DNA from: Alphaproteobacteria bacterium
Lineage (GTDB): Bacteria > Pseudomonadota > Alphaproteobacteria > Rhodospirillales > Magnetospirillaceae
DNA: 47,758 nucleotides
Assembly: GCA_021325215.1 (NCBI GenBank)
Contig: JAJPHO010000172.1
Coordinates: 1 to 47,758 of the forward strand
Direction: 5' to 3'
Positions 1-5,869 of the stretch are shown here, piece after piece; within the stretch, counting starts at the first letter, position 1, and every line of letters begins with the position of its first letter. The notes under the pieces were generated by a model, which had not been told where the DNA came from, did not search any database, and was given only the letters and a program-made list of their open reading frames with translations. A program made the position numbers and the translations under genes.

Positions 1-88
1 TGATGCCGTCGGAGTCGCTCAAATGGCGCAACTCCTCGATCTTGCTTTCCAGCTCGGCGATGGGTTTTTCGAAATCGAGAAAATGCAT
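1..88 (-). CDS. accA: Acetyl-CoA carboxylase carboxyltransferase subunit alpha, N-terminal fragment
   Basis: Only the first 29 codons are in the window; the gene runs off the left edge. The start reads MHFLDFEKPIAELESKIEEL followed by RHLSDSDG, which is the well-conserved opening helix of AccA, the alpha subunit of the carboxyltransferase half of acetyl-CoA carboxylase (malonyl-CoA synthesis for fatty acids, cytoplasmic). The ATG at 88-86 is the obvious start because the family begins with this methionine. The fragment is too short to check catalytic residues. The gene is divergent from the winged-helix gene at 253, and copy 1 of the dispersed repeat lies between them. Confidence 0.85.
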   Translation of the reverse strand, partial: MHFLDFEKPIAELESKIEELRHLSDSDGI

Positions 89-127
89 GGCGGCGCTTCT
101 AACACAGGATGGAATAGAGGGGAAGGA

Positions 128-196
128 TGGAACGATTTCCCCGAAATCGTTCCACGGCCGCAAGCGGCTGGAAGCCGCGCCCGGCGCCTGAGGGCT
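128..196 (+). repeat. Dispersed hairpin repeat, copy 1 (shortened)
   Basis: A perfect 12-bp inverted repeat (128-139 with 143-154, core GGAACGATTTC) is followed by the GGA-triloop hairpin GCGGCT-GGA-AGCCGC (164-178) and the tail GCCCGGCGCCTGAGGG. From 163 onwards it matches copy 2 (853-885) almost base for base, but it lacks the middle block (CGCGCTGCCGA... to ATAGCTTGGCGCG) seen in copies 2-4, so it looks like an internally deleted copy. The 128-154 hairpin also occurs as a variant in copy 3. It lies in the divergent gap between accA and the winged-helix gene, unlike the other copies, which sit at convergent ends. Confidence 0.75.
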
Positions 197-213
197 TCAT
201 GAACGACTGAAGC

Positions 214-242
214 TCGACGCTGCGGTGCAAGATGCTTATAAT
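214..242 (+). promoter_or_regulatory. Candidate sigma-70-type promoter for the winged-helix gene
   Basis: A perfect TATAAT lies at 237-242, with TCGACG (4 of 6 to TTGACA) 17 bp upstream at 214-219. Transcription would then begin around 249, only a few bases before the ATG at 253, implying a leaderless or nearly leaderless message. This is a pattern match only; the start-site implication is inference. Confidence 0.4.
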
Positions 243-252
243 GAGTCGCATC

Positions 253-777
253 ATGTTCGCCGATCAAACCCTCACGCCCAAGGAGGCGGTTCGTTTCTGT
301 GCCCTCGGCTTGATTGCCGATGCGCCGATGCGCTATTCCGACCTCGCGCGCGGGGTGCGGGAGTTCTGCGCCCGTGTCATGGGGCCGTCACTCGACCTGA
401 TGGGCACCTCGATCGAGCTGCTGAAATATGAAGGCCTGGTCTCGCCGGTCGATGGCGAGGGCATGGCGGATGACGCGCTGGTGGCGATCACCGGCAATGG
501 CCGCACCGCCTTGCGTACCCTGCTGACCGCCCGTCTGCGGTCGGGATCGGACATTACCAAGCTGGTGGTGGCGTTGAAGATGCGCTTCCTTCATCTGCTG
601 TCGGACAGCGAGAAACGTGCCCAGCTCGACATGCTGATCGATGCCGCTGAAACCGACCTCGTCCGGCTGGAAGATTTGGCCGCGGCCAGCAGTGACGAGA
701 ACGGCGAGTTCCAGCGCTGGCTCGGTTTCGAGATCGAGCAGACCCGCCAGCGCCTGTCCTGGCTCGAGTCTCTTTAA
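253..777 (+). CDS. Winged-helix-like DNA-binding protein of unknown target
   Basis: The 174-residue product opens MFADQTLTPKEAVRFCALGL and continues with a segment of winged-helix character (about residues 8-75: PMRYSDLARGVREF, then SIELLKYEGLV as a recognition-helix/wing-like stretch). A helical C-terminal half is rich in acidic and Arg/Lys residues and may form a dimerisation helix, as in PadR-type regulators. ATG codons at 232 and 241 are also in frame. I prefer 253 because the candidate TATAAT overlaps the two upstream ATGs and the residues before MFADQ look unconstrained. No enzyme motifs are visible. The downstream neighbour on the other strand is an XRE regulator, separated only by repeat copy 2. 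Regulatory function is inferred from fold appearance. Confidence 0.6.
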   Translation: MFADQTLTPKEAVRFCALGLIADAPMRYSDLARGVREFCARVMGPSLDLMGTSIELLKYEGLVSPVDGEGMADDALVAITGNGRTALRTLLTARLRSGSDITKLVVALKMRFLHLLSDSEKRAQLDMLIDAAETDLVRLEDLAAASSDENGEFQRWLGFEIEQTRQRLSWLESL

Positions 778-780
778 TTT

Positions 781-886
781 TCCGGGCCGCAAGGCGGCCC
801 CGCGCTGCCGATAGCCGAAGGCTTGATTCTGTATAGCTTGGCGCGGTAGCCCAGCGGCTGGAAGCCGCGCCCGGCGCCTGAGGGGC
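781..886 (+). repeat. Dispersed hairpin repeat, copy 2 (full length)
   Basis: This copy fills the whole gap between two convergent stop codons (777 and 886). In order: hairpin GGGCCGC-AAG-GCGGCCC (784-800); conserved block CGCGCTGCCGATAGCCG; a variable stretch; conserved ATAGCTTGGCGCG; GGA-triloop hairpin GCGGCT-GGA-AGCCGC (854-868); tail GCCCGGCGCCTGAGGGG. The order and spacing match copies 3 and 4 within 1 bp over the first 45 bases. Confidence 0.85.
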
Positions 887-1677
887 TATTCAATGCTTCT
901 GCACAGCTCAGCGGTCGCTTCGTCGGCCGGGAACATGCATTCGATGCGCAGTTCATCGACCGTCACGTCCCATGGCGTGCCGAAGGTGGTGAAGGTCGAG
1001 AACAGCCTTAGTTCCAGATCGCCTTTCTTGAAGTTGCAGGTCAGCAGCGGCCGGGTTTCCTGGCCGGGCTGACGGCGGCGCCAGCCTTCGGGCACGCCGG
1101 GATAGGCCAGAATCTCCTCCAGCAGGGCGCGCGATCTGGTGTCCGAAGGCGTTGCCGCCACCTGATTGTGCAGATGGCGGATCAGATCCTCGGCCATCTC
1201 CTCCCAATTGACGATGGCGGGCCGGATGTCTTCCGGATCGAACACTTGGCGCATCACATTGCGGTGTCTGCTCGGGCCGTCGAGGAATTTGCTGAAGATG
1301 CGGATGAAGGAGCTGTTGACCATCAACAGGTCCCAATGGCGGTTCATCACCAGCGCCGGATAGGGGTTCTGGTGCCGCAGGATATAATCGACGGCCTGTT
1401 GGACCGGCGCCATCTCCGGGGTAGAGAGCGTGGTCTCGCGGTATTTGGCGGCGAAGCCTGCCGCGGTCAGCAGCGCGTTGCGCTCGCGCAGCGGCATTTC
1501 CAGCACTTCGGCCAGCAGGCTGATCATGTCGCGGCTGGGCCGCGCCTTGCCGGTTTCGACATATGACAGATGGCGCGCCGAAATCCCGGCTTCGAGCGCC
1601 AGGTCCAGCTGGCTCAGGCGCCGCGTCACGCGCCATTCGCGCAGCAGGGTGCCGACATGGGGAAGCATCTCGTTCAT
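886..1677 (-). CDS. XRE-family regulator with MmyB-like ligand-binding domain
   Basis: 263 residues. Residues 8-65 form a Cro/C1-type helix-turn-helix (LLREWRVTRRLSQLDLALEA, then GISARHLSYVETGKARPS). Residues 100-255 match the MmyB-like ligand-binding region, with PYPALVMNRHWDLLMVN and the late FTTFGTPWDVTVDELRIE segment typical of this family. Such proteins are usually repressors of a neighbouring oxidoreductase or hydrolase gene, and here a hydrolase is divergently encoded from 1783. The start at 1677 is used; an in-frame ATG three codons later is equally possible, and neither has a strong ribosome-binding site. The ligand is unknown. Its 3' end abuts repeat copy 2. Confidence 0.88.
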   Translation of the reverse strand: MNEMLPHVGTLLREWRVTRRLSQLDLALEAGISARHLSYVETGKARPSRDMISLLAEVLEMPLRERNALLTAAGFAAKYRETTLSTPEMAPVQQAVDYILRHQNPYPALVMNRHWDLLMVNSSFIRIFSKFLDGPSRHRNVMRQVFDPEDIRPAIVNWEEMAEDLIRHLHNQVAATPSDTRSRALLEEILAYPGVPEGWRRRQPGQETRPLLTCNFKKGDLELRLFSTFTTFGTPWDVTVDELRIECMFPADEATAELCRSIE

Positions 1678-1711
1678 CAGGCGATGATACGCGGGGGCGG
1701 GTGAAACTCCA

Positions 1712-1758
1712 TGACCTGTGAGGTTATTGAGACGCTTCCCTCACCAGGATCAGGGTGA
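1712..1758. promoter_or_regulatory. Two small dyads between the XRE gene and the hydrolase: candidate operators
   Basis: TNACCT-GTG-AGGTNA is centred at 1719 (1712-1726), and TCACC-N8-GGTGA spans 1741-1758. Both lie in the roughly 105-bp divergent gap and share the half-site core ACC/GGT. They are plausible binding sites for the adjacent XRE protein; this is inference from position and symmetry. Confidence 0.35.
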
Positions 1759-1782
1759 AGGCCTCTCGACATGGAGGATGCG

Positions 1783-2697
1783 ATGACCCGCAGGCAGTTT
1801 CTTCAAGGTTCAGTATCTTTGGCTCTGGCTTCCCGCGTGGATGCCGCTTCCGATCCCCGGCGCTTCATCGAAACCGGCTTCGGCCGCATCGCTTACGTCG
1901 ATCAGGGGCAGGGCGATGCCGCTTTGTTCCTGCATGGCTTCCCGCTCAACAGCTGGCAATGGCGCGGCGCGATCGAGCGTCTATCGGGCGTCCGGCGCTG
2001 CATCGCCGCCGACATGATGGCGCATGGCCTGACCGAGATGCGGGATGGCCAGGATGTCTCGGTGACCGCCCAGGCCTCGATGCTGATCGATCTGCTGGAC
2101 CGGCTGGGCGTGCAGCGCTTCGACATCGTCGCCAATGACAGCGGGGGTGCCGTGGCGCAGATCCTGATGACGCGCCATCCGCAGCGGGTGTGCAGCGTCC
2201 TGCTGACCAATTGCGACACCGAACCGGACAGCCCTCCACCTTCGGTCGCGCCGGTGATCGATCTGGCGCGCAAGGGTCTCTATGCCGAGAAGCTGCTGGT
2301 GCCGTGGGTGACCGACAAGACGCTGGCGCGTTCGGACAGGGGATTGGGCGGGCTGACCTATACGCGTCCGCAGGAGCTGTCGGACCAGATCCTCGACCTC
2401 TATCTCGGTCCGCTGGTCAGCTCGGCGAAACGCAAGGAGCAGATCGACGCCTATGCGGTGGCGCTGGCGCCCAATCCGCTGCTGGGTCTGGAAAGCGAGC
2501 TGAAGCGCTCGCCCATTCCGGTGCGGGTCGTCTGGGGCATGGCGGATCGCATTTTCAATCCGGCCGAGGCGGATTATCTCGCCGGATTGTTTCCCAAGTC
2601 CCAGGGCATCCGGAAAATCCCCGAAGCCAAATTATTCTGGCCTGAGGAATATCCGGTTGTCATTGCCGAGGAGGCTAAACGCCTCTGGCAAATCTGA
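1783..2697 (+). CDS. Tat-exported alpha/beta hydrolase with Asp nucleophile (dehalogenase/epoxide-hydrolase-like)
   Basis: 304 residues. GGAGG at 1773-1777 lies 5 nt before the ATG at 1783 and overlaps an earlier in-frame ATG at 1771, so 1783 is the better start. The N-terminus MTRRQFLQGSVSLALASRVD matches a twin-arginine signal peptide (S/T-R-R-x-F-L), so the enzyme should act in the periplasm. The core has the oxyanion-side motif HGFPLNSWQW. The nucleophile elbow VANDSGGA fits small-x-Asp-x-Gly-Gly, placing Asp119, not a serine, as nucleophile, as in haloalkane dehalogenases and epoxide hydrolases. An acid lies in WGMADR (Asp255). Where a catalytic His would be expected near the C-terminus the sequence reads AKLFWPEE, with no His. 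The gene is divergent from the XRE/MmyB regulator, which probably controls it. Substrate unknown. Confidence 0.82.
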   Translation: MTRRQFLQGSVSLALASRVDAASDPRRFIETGFGRIAYVDQGQGDAALFLHGFPLNSWQWRGAIERLSGVRRCIAADMMAHGLTEMRDGQDVSVTAQASMLIDLLDRLGVQRFDIVANDSGGAVAQILMTRHPQRVCSVLLTNCDTEPDSPPPSVAPVIDLARKGLYAEKLLVPWVTDKTLARSDRGLGGLTYTRPQELSDQILDLYLGPLVSSAKRKEQIDAYAVALAPNPLLGLESELKRSPIPVRVVWGMADRIFNPAEADYLAGLFPKSQGIRKIPEAKLFWPEEYPVVIAEEAKRLWQI

Positions 2698-2810
2698 CGG
2701 AACGATTCCCTGGGGAATCGTTCCGCGGCCAAGGGCCGCCGCGCTGCCGACAGCCGCCGTTCCAGAACAGGAATAGCTTGGCGCGAACAGGCGCGTGGAA
2801 CGCGCCACAT
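2698..2810 (+). repeat. Dispersed hairpin repeat, copy 3
   Basis: This copy fills exactly the gap between the convergent stop codons at 2697 and 2811. It starts with a perfect 13-bp inverted repeat (2698-2710 with 2713-2725, core GGAACGATTCCC) related to the one in copy 1. Next come hairpin GCGGCC-AAG-GGCCGC (2725-2739), CGCGCTGCCGACAGCCG, a variable stretch, ATAGCTTGGCGCG, and the triloop hairpin GGCGCGT-GGA-ACGCGCC (2790-2806). The stem differs in sequence from copies 1, 2 and 4 but pairs perfectly. The GCCTGAGGG tail is missing here. Confidence 0.85.
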
Positions 2811-3767
2811 TTAACGCGTCGCGGCGCGGCGCAGGCGGTCGTTGATCGCAGCACCCAGCCCGTGATCCGGGATCGGCATCACGGCGATGCCGCGGAAGGT
2901 CGGGCGGTCGAGCGCGCGCAGCATGGCGAACAGATTGGCCGCCGCTTCGCCCAGATCGCCGGTCGGGCTGAGATTCAGCATGGCGTCGCGCGCGTCGGGG
3001 CCGAAGCCCAGCAGAGCTTCGCCGGCGACCGCGCTTTCCGCCTCGATGCGCACCGGCAGGGTCGGGGCGTAGTGGCTTTCCAGCATGCCGGGCGATTTCG
3101 GTCCGCCGCCTTCGATGGCCCGGGCGACCGCGATCGGGCCGAGATATTGCTCCAGCGTTTCGCGCGGAATGCCGCCCGGACGCAGCAGGGTCGGGCGGGC
3201 GCCGGTCAGATCGAGCACGGTCGATTCGACGCCGACCTCGCAAGGGCCGCCATCGAGGATCATCGCCACATCCTGGGCCAGCTGGCCGCTTTCCACATGC
3301 TCGGCGACATGGCGGGCGGTGGTCGGGCTGACGCGGCCGGACGGGTTGGCGCTGGGGGCGGCGACCGGGCAGCCGGTGGCGCGCAGCAGCTCCAGCGCGA
3401 TCGGATGATCGGGAATGCGCACCGCCAGGCTGTCGAGGCCGGCCGAGGCGAGCAGCGATACCGGGCTGTGCTGGCGGCGCGGCAGCACCAGGGTCAGCGG
3501 ACCCGGCCATACGGCGGCGGCGAGGCGCCGGGCACGCTCGTCGAAATCGACCAGGCGGGCGGCTTCTTCGACGGTCGGCACATGGATGATCAGCGGGTTG
3601 AAGCTGGGCCGTCCCTTGGTGGCGAAGATCGAGGCGACCGCGCGGTCGTTGGTGGCGTCGCCGCCCAGCCCGTAGACGGTCTCGGTGGGGAAGGCGACCA
3701 GACGGCCGGCGCGCAGCAATTGGGCTCCGGCGGTGATGTTTTCGGGGGTGGCGGAAACAATAGACAT
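2811..3767 (-). CDS. tsaC: Threonylcarbamoyl-AMP synthase, Sua5 type
   Basis: 318 residues. It makes threonylcarbamoyl-adenylate from Thr, bicarbonate and ATP for the universal t6A37 tRNA modification. Residues 12-195 form the YrdC/TsaC domain: LVAFPTETVYGLGGDA, FATKGRPSFNPLI with the nucleotide-binding KxR, AVWPGPLTLVL, and the SANPSGRVSPT loop. Residues 205-318 form the C-terminal Sua5 domain (ILRPGGIPRETLE linker; SPGMLESHYAP is the signature of the long Sua5/YwlC form rather than the short TsaC form). The length fits Sua5. The downstream end is convergent with the hydrolase, with repeat copy 3 between. The candidate small RNA terminates about 75 bp upstream of the start. Confidence 0.93.
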   Translation of the reverse strand: MSIVSATPENITAGAQLLRAGRLVAFPTETVYGLGGDATNDRAVASIFATKGRPSFNPLIIHVPTVEEAARLVDFDERARRLAAAVWPGPLTLVLPRRQHSPVSLLASAGLDSLAVRIPDHPIALELLRATGCPVAAPSANPSGRVSPTTARHVAEHVESGQLAQDVAMILDGGPCEVGVESTVLDLTGARPTLLRPGGIPRETLEQYLGPIAVARAIEGGGPKSPGMLESHYAPTLPVRIEAESAVAGEALLGFGPDARDAMLNLSPTGDLGEAAANLFAMLRALDRPTFRGIAVMPIPDHGLGAAINDRLRRAATR

Positions 3768-3843
3768 CGGAAGGGCTTCGATCTCGTTTTTGAATTGTCT
3801 AGTAATCAGAAGAATAAAAGCGTGTCGAAATCATAACTCAATG

Positions 3844-3872
3844 AAAAAGGGCCGTCCCTTTGAACGGCCCTT
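3844..3872 (-). terminator. Rho-independent terminator of the candidate small RNA
   Basis: Stem AAGGGCCGT/ACGGCCCTT (3872-3864 with 3855-3847), 8-nt loop, followed on the minus strand by a run of Ts (CCCTTTTTCATT). The T-run is on the minus side, so it terminates leftward transcription. Confidence 0.8.
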
Positions 3873-3979
3873 ATATCGCTACACTGTAGGAACGGACCAC
3901 CGATCGTCGTGAGTCCGGAGCCAAGTCACCGTAAAGGCAAGTACGGCGGCTGATATACGGACAGTATTACATGTCCGTT
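3844..3979 (-). ncRNA. Candidate small RNA of about 136 nt with own promoter and terminator
   Basis: On the minus strand a TTGACA/CACTAT promoter (4014-3986) and an intrinsic terminator (3872-3844) enclose a stretch with no ORF and three further hairpins. H1 is ACGGACA with TGTCCGT (3978-3957, 7 bp, 8-nt loop). H2 is CCGTA with TACGG (3946-3929). H3 is CGGAC/GTCCG extended by CAC/GTG with one bulged base (3917-3893). The linker between H2 and H3 (TGACTTGGCTC) is unpaired. I do not recognise the family: it lacks the long bulged rod of 6S RNA, the SRP-RNA core and any tmRNA features. It could instead be an attenuated leader of tsaC, but the strong terminator 75 bp before that gene favours an independent RNA. 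Confidence 0.6.
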
Positions 3980-3985
3980 GCAAAA

Positions 3986-4014
3986 ATAGTGTCGCATTTC
4001 TTTCGCAATGTCAA
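3986..4014 (-). promoter_or_regulatory. Promoter of the candidate small RNA
   Basis: Perfect -35 TTGACA at 4014-4009, 17-bp spacer, -10-like CACTAT at 3991-3986. The expected start is near 3979. It sits directly downstream of the porin terminator, so it is not read-through from the porin. Confidence 0.6.
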
Positions 4015-4050
4015 GGATTCTTGCGGGGTGCAGGGTATCGCGTGATCCAT

Positions 4051-4082
4051 AAAAAACGCTCCCAGGTTGCCCTGGGAGCGTT
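4051..4082 (-). terminator. Rho-independent terminator of the porin gene
   Basis: A 12-bp perfect stem (4055-4066 with 4071-4082, AACGCTCCCAGG/CCTGGGAGCGTT) with a 4-nt loop is followed on the minus strand by TTTTTTATGG. It lies 39 bp past the porin stop codon. Confidence 0.9.
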
Positions 4083-4120
4083 CTTTATCACTCGTCCGAA
4101 AATCGAACGGCGCGGCCTTC

Positions 4121-5467
4121 TTAGAAGGTGTAGCGCACGCCGACCGACGGGGAGACGTTGTTGTTGTGCAGGAAGCCGTTGCCCAGACCGTTCAGGGCAT
4201 CGGAGTACATCACGCCGGCATAGGTGTCGAACTTCTTGGTGAAGTGATAATCCAGCAGCAGCGAGATGACATGCTGTTCGCCCGAGCAGTTGGAGGCGCG
4301 GGTGTCCGAGCAACCGGTGTTGGCGCCGGTGGCATAGGAGTTCTGGTGCAGATAGTACCAGGCGGCGTCGATCTCGAACTTCGAAGTGGCCTGGTAGCGG
4401 GCGCCGACCCAAGCGATTTCCTGCTCACGGTTGTTGGTGAACGCGGTGTTGTTCGGCGCGTAGATCTGGTAGCCGCCGATGTCGTAGTTGCCGGCGAAGA
4501 TCGGCGAGGACGGGTTCATCGACTTGATGTACTCGAAGCCGCCGAAGAACTTGAACTGTTCCCAGGTGTAGCGGCCGGCGATGGTGTAGGAGTCGGCATC
4601 GAAGGCGGTCGCGGCGATCGTCTTGGTGATGTCGAAGCCGGCGGCCGAAGCGGTCAGCACCTGAGCGGCGGACAGCGGCGAAGCCGAGATCTCGTCCTTC
4701 TTGTGGACATAGACGCCGTCGACCGACAGGCCGGCATAGTCGAAGCCGACATCGGCGGCGACGCCGTTGTCGTTACGGCTGATGGTGCCGGCGAACTGGT
4801 ACTGGGCGCCGACGCGGAACGGACCGTAGGAGTACAGGTACTTCACCGAGTTGTCCCAGCGGGCGTCTTCGGTCGAGCCCGAACCGGCGGCGGTGCCGGA
4901 GAAGCCGATCAGCGAGAAGCCGTAGCCGTTGTACAGCGGATCGTAGGTGCCGATCAGGTCGGCCTGCATGGTGGTCTGGCGGCCGGCGGTCAGGGTGCCG
5001 AACTTGTCGTTGCTGACGCCGACATAGGCGGCGCGGTTGAACGCCTCACCGGCATGGCTCGAATCGGCGAAGGTGGTCTGGCTCTGCTGAGCGACACCAT
5101 TGTTCATGCTGATGGTCTTCAGGCCGTCGACGATGTTGCCGCCCGACAGGTTGACGGCGGTTTCCAGCTTGAACAGGCCGGTCCAGCCGTCGCCGAGGTC
5201 TTCGGCGCCCTTCAGGCCGATACGGGACTGGTTCAGGTTGCTGTTCGACAGATTCCAGCTCGACTTGTTGCCGTACTTCTGAATCAGGTGCGGGTCGTTG
5301 ACCGAGCCGTAGGTGTTTTCCGGAGCGCCATGGGTGTCATAGGTGACGCCGACGTCCAGGATACCATAGAAGGTGATGCCGTTGATGGTGGCGGTGTCGT
5401 CGGCGCGAGCGGCGGCGGCACCGCAGAGCAGGGCGACGGCGGCGGCCGAGGTGAGGAATTTATTCAA
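4121..5467 (-). CDS. Outer-membrane general porin, Gram-negative porin family
   Basis: 448 residues including a classical Sec signal peptide (NKFLTSAAAVALLCGAAAARA, cleaved before about residue 23). The mature part starts ATINGITFYGILDVGV, the usual first strand of 16-stranded porins, and ends VGVRYTF with the terminal Phe used for barrel assembly by BamA. The body is rich in Gly/Tyr/Asn and alternating beta strands (LKGAEDLGDGWTGLFKLETA is a family signature). Two cysteines in NTGC...ASNC could form a loop disulfide. The start codon is TTG at 5467, 7 nt after a strong GGGAG; no ATG gives a complete signal peptide. A terminator follows the gene, and a leader of up to 185 nt may precede it. 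Confidence 0.92.
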   Translation of the reverse strand: MNKFLTSAAAVALLCGAAAARADDTATINGITFYGILDVGVTYDTHGAPENTYGSVNDPHLIQKYGNKSSWNLSNSNLNQSRIGLKGAEDLGDGWTGLFKLETAVNLSGGNIVDGLKTISMNNGVAQQSQTTFADSSHAGEAFNRAAYVGVSNDKFGTLTAGRQTTMQADLIGTYDPLYNGYGFSLIGFSGTAAGSGSTEDARWDNSVKYLYSYGPFRVGAQYQFAGTISRNDNGVAADVGFDYAGLSVDGVYVHKKDEISASPLSAAQVLTASAAGFDITKTIAATAFDADSYTIAGRYTWEQFKFFGGFEYIKSMNPSSPIFAGNYDIGGYQIYAPNNTAFTNNREQEIAWVGARYQATSKFEIDAAWYYLHQNSYATGANTGCSDTRASNCSGEQHVISLLLDYHFTKKFDTYAGVMYSDALNGLGNGFLHNNNVSPSVGVRYTF

Positions 5468-5869
5468 ATTGGTTCTCCCGCGAAGCGTGCGGCATTGATT
5501 GCCAATGCCAGAGCGATAGATGCAATCCTGCCGCCCAGGCCGGCGCGAATGCGCAAATGGCCCAGGGTTTGAAGAGTCAGCGGACTGTTCGGCGGTAAGA
5601 TACGAATCGGCCTCGGCGACCGAAATTAAAATTTATTTTAGTATGGCACACTGTGACATTTTTATTGCGCATTTTGTCGCGGTGCAAATTGCCACAAAAA
5701 TCCCAGAAAACCTTGATTTTCCGCCATGCTGCATCGCAGTATGTGGCTTTTATGTATCATATTCAGCGATTCTTGAATGCTCGTCCCTGTGGCATTCCTG
5801 CACAGAGTCGGGGCAGTTCTGGCCCGGCGTTTGCGAAGGAAAGTCAGCGATTACAAGACTCTGGCCGGG
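5468..5869. other. Long AT-rich intergenic region and porin leader
   Basis: About 400 bp without a credible gene. The part from 5620 to 5780 is markedly AT-rich for this window. The porin-proximal part (5468-5600) would be its 5' untranslated leader. I see no terminator for the efflux operon that ends at 5870. Short ORFs here have no ribosome-binding site or recognisable product. Confidence 0.6.
5659..5687 (-). promoter_or_regulatory. Weak candidate porin promoter
   Basis: TTGCAC at 5687-5682, 17-bp spacer and TAAAAA at 5664-5659 on the minus strand would start transcription near 5652 and give a leader of about 185 nt. It is a moderate match only, inferred from the absence of a better one nearer the gene. 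Confidence 0.3.

Noticed and set aside
5590-5790. AT-rich stretch as a horizontally acquired remnant or small gene
   Set aside because: No ORF with a ribosome-binding site, no mobile-element ends and no repeats; AT richness fits a promoter and leader region.
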